A DNA stretch of 64,000 nt from contig NC_062226.1 in assembly GCF_902686445.1 (NCBI RefSeq), positions 12,868,001 to 12,932,000 on the forward strand, given 5' to 3'. The position numbers were made by a program, and so were the translations under genes. Below the pieces are notes generated by a model. It was not told the origin of the DNA and ran no database searches. It saw nothing but the letters and a program-made list of their open reading frames with translations. This stretch comes from Sciurus carolinensis. Its lineage: Eukaryota > Chordata > Mammalia > Rodentia > Sciuridae. How positions within the stretch are numbered: the stretch's first letter is position 1; each line of letters starts with the position of its first letter. This document shows positions 63,691-64,000 of this stretch, one piece after another.

Positions 63691-64000
63691 GCTAAGGAGG
63701 CAAGCGTGCCATTAGTAGGAACCCAGGCAGCCCGTCCCCATGGCCTCTGTGGCTGGCCACTCGCTGGCCACTTCCCACTTGCTCAGACTCCCCAGAATGT
63801 TTGAATCAGAGCCTCTGAGTGGAAGAGGGACCATGGAAGCTTCCAGAAACCAGGATGAAGAAGAGGAAGAAGCCAAAGCTGACTTCAGGGTTTTGAGCTT
63901 GGCTCACTAGAAGGATGAAGTCGCCAAGAACAACATGGAAACAGCAAGAAGCAGGTTCCAGGGGACAAATTGTGTTCAACTTGGAATGTTGAGCTCACTG
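63691..64000. other. Unassigned sequence at the window edge
   Basis: 63710-63780 is C-rich. 63833-63910 contains a 25-codon ATG frame with a run of glutamates in good initiation context. It is too short to support as a gene. Confidence 0.4.

Noticed and set aside
63833..63910. 25-codon ATG frame with a run of five glutamates and a good initiation context
   Set aside because: Too short, with no supporting conservation or domain. Glu-rich runs arise readily from GAA/GAG-rich DNA.
1..64000. A previously undescribed multi-gene system (defence, biosynthetic or mobile island)
   Set aside because: The window is mammalian noncoding DNA without operons, coding sequences or island structure. Nothing supports such a system.

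Overview
The window is mammalian nuclear DNA. It most likely comes from a squirrel-family rodent (marmot, ground squirrel or close relative). The evidence is six full or nearly full copies of a composite SINE with a B1-like half (7SL-derived) joined to an ID-like half (tRNA-Ala-derived), the B1-dID arrangement known from squirrel-related rodents. There are also seven copies of a roughly 350-450 bp LTR-like family that resembles MaLR elements and that I associate with sciurid genomes. Ancient MIR, L2, old L1, MaLR and hAT/Tigger relics shared by placental mammals fill much of the rest. Repeat names come from memory of consensus sequences and were not checked by a search.

No protein-coding gene, rRNA or tRNA gene can be supported. 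The longest open frames (about 215, 189, 183, 178 and 177 codons) are in GC-rich or repeat-bearing DNA, match no family I recognise and lack convincing exon structure. The window is best read as intergenic or deep-intronic sequence.

Layout: 1-7 kb holds MIRs, a sciurid LTR, a Tigger relic and unique AT-rich blocks that may be conserved noncoding DNA. 7-16 kb holds three LTRs, two of them abutting head-to-head (13.4-14.1 kb), plus L2 and MIR relics. 16-19 kb is dominated by an old minus-strand L1 3' region. 19.5-23 kb is the richest stretch: SINEs, an LTR and an hAT/Charlie-like transposase relic pierced by younger SINEs. 23-31 kb mixes L2s, an LTR, a SINE and an MLT1-type LTR. 31-44 kb is repeat-poor unique sequence with L2, L1 and MIR fragments and a MER1-like hAT element. 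44-53 kb holds an L2 ending in a (TGAA)n run, a second MaLR-type LTR, L1 3' ends, two sciurid LTRs and a HAL1-like relic split by a SINE. 53-64 kb is GC-richer, with long minus-strand L2 relics, a 9-bp tandem array, a CpG-dense patch and an LTR nested inside a MIR.

There are no genes here to work together. The readable content is the insertion history of the transposable elements and a few unexplained unique blocks. I found no novel molecular system.
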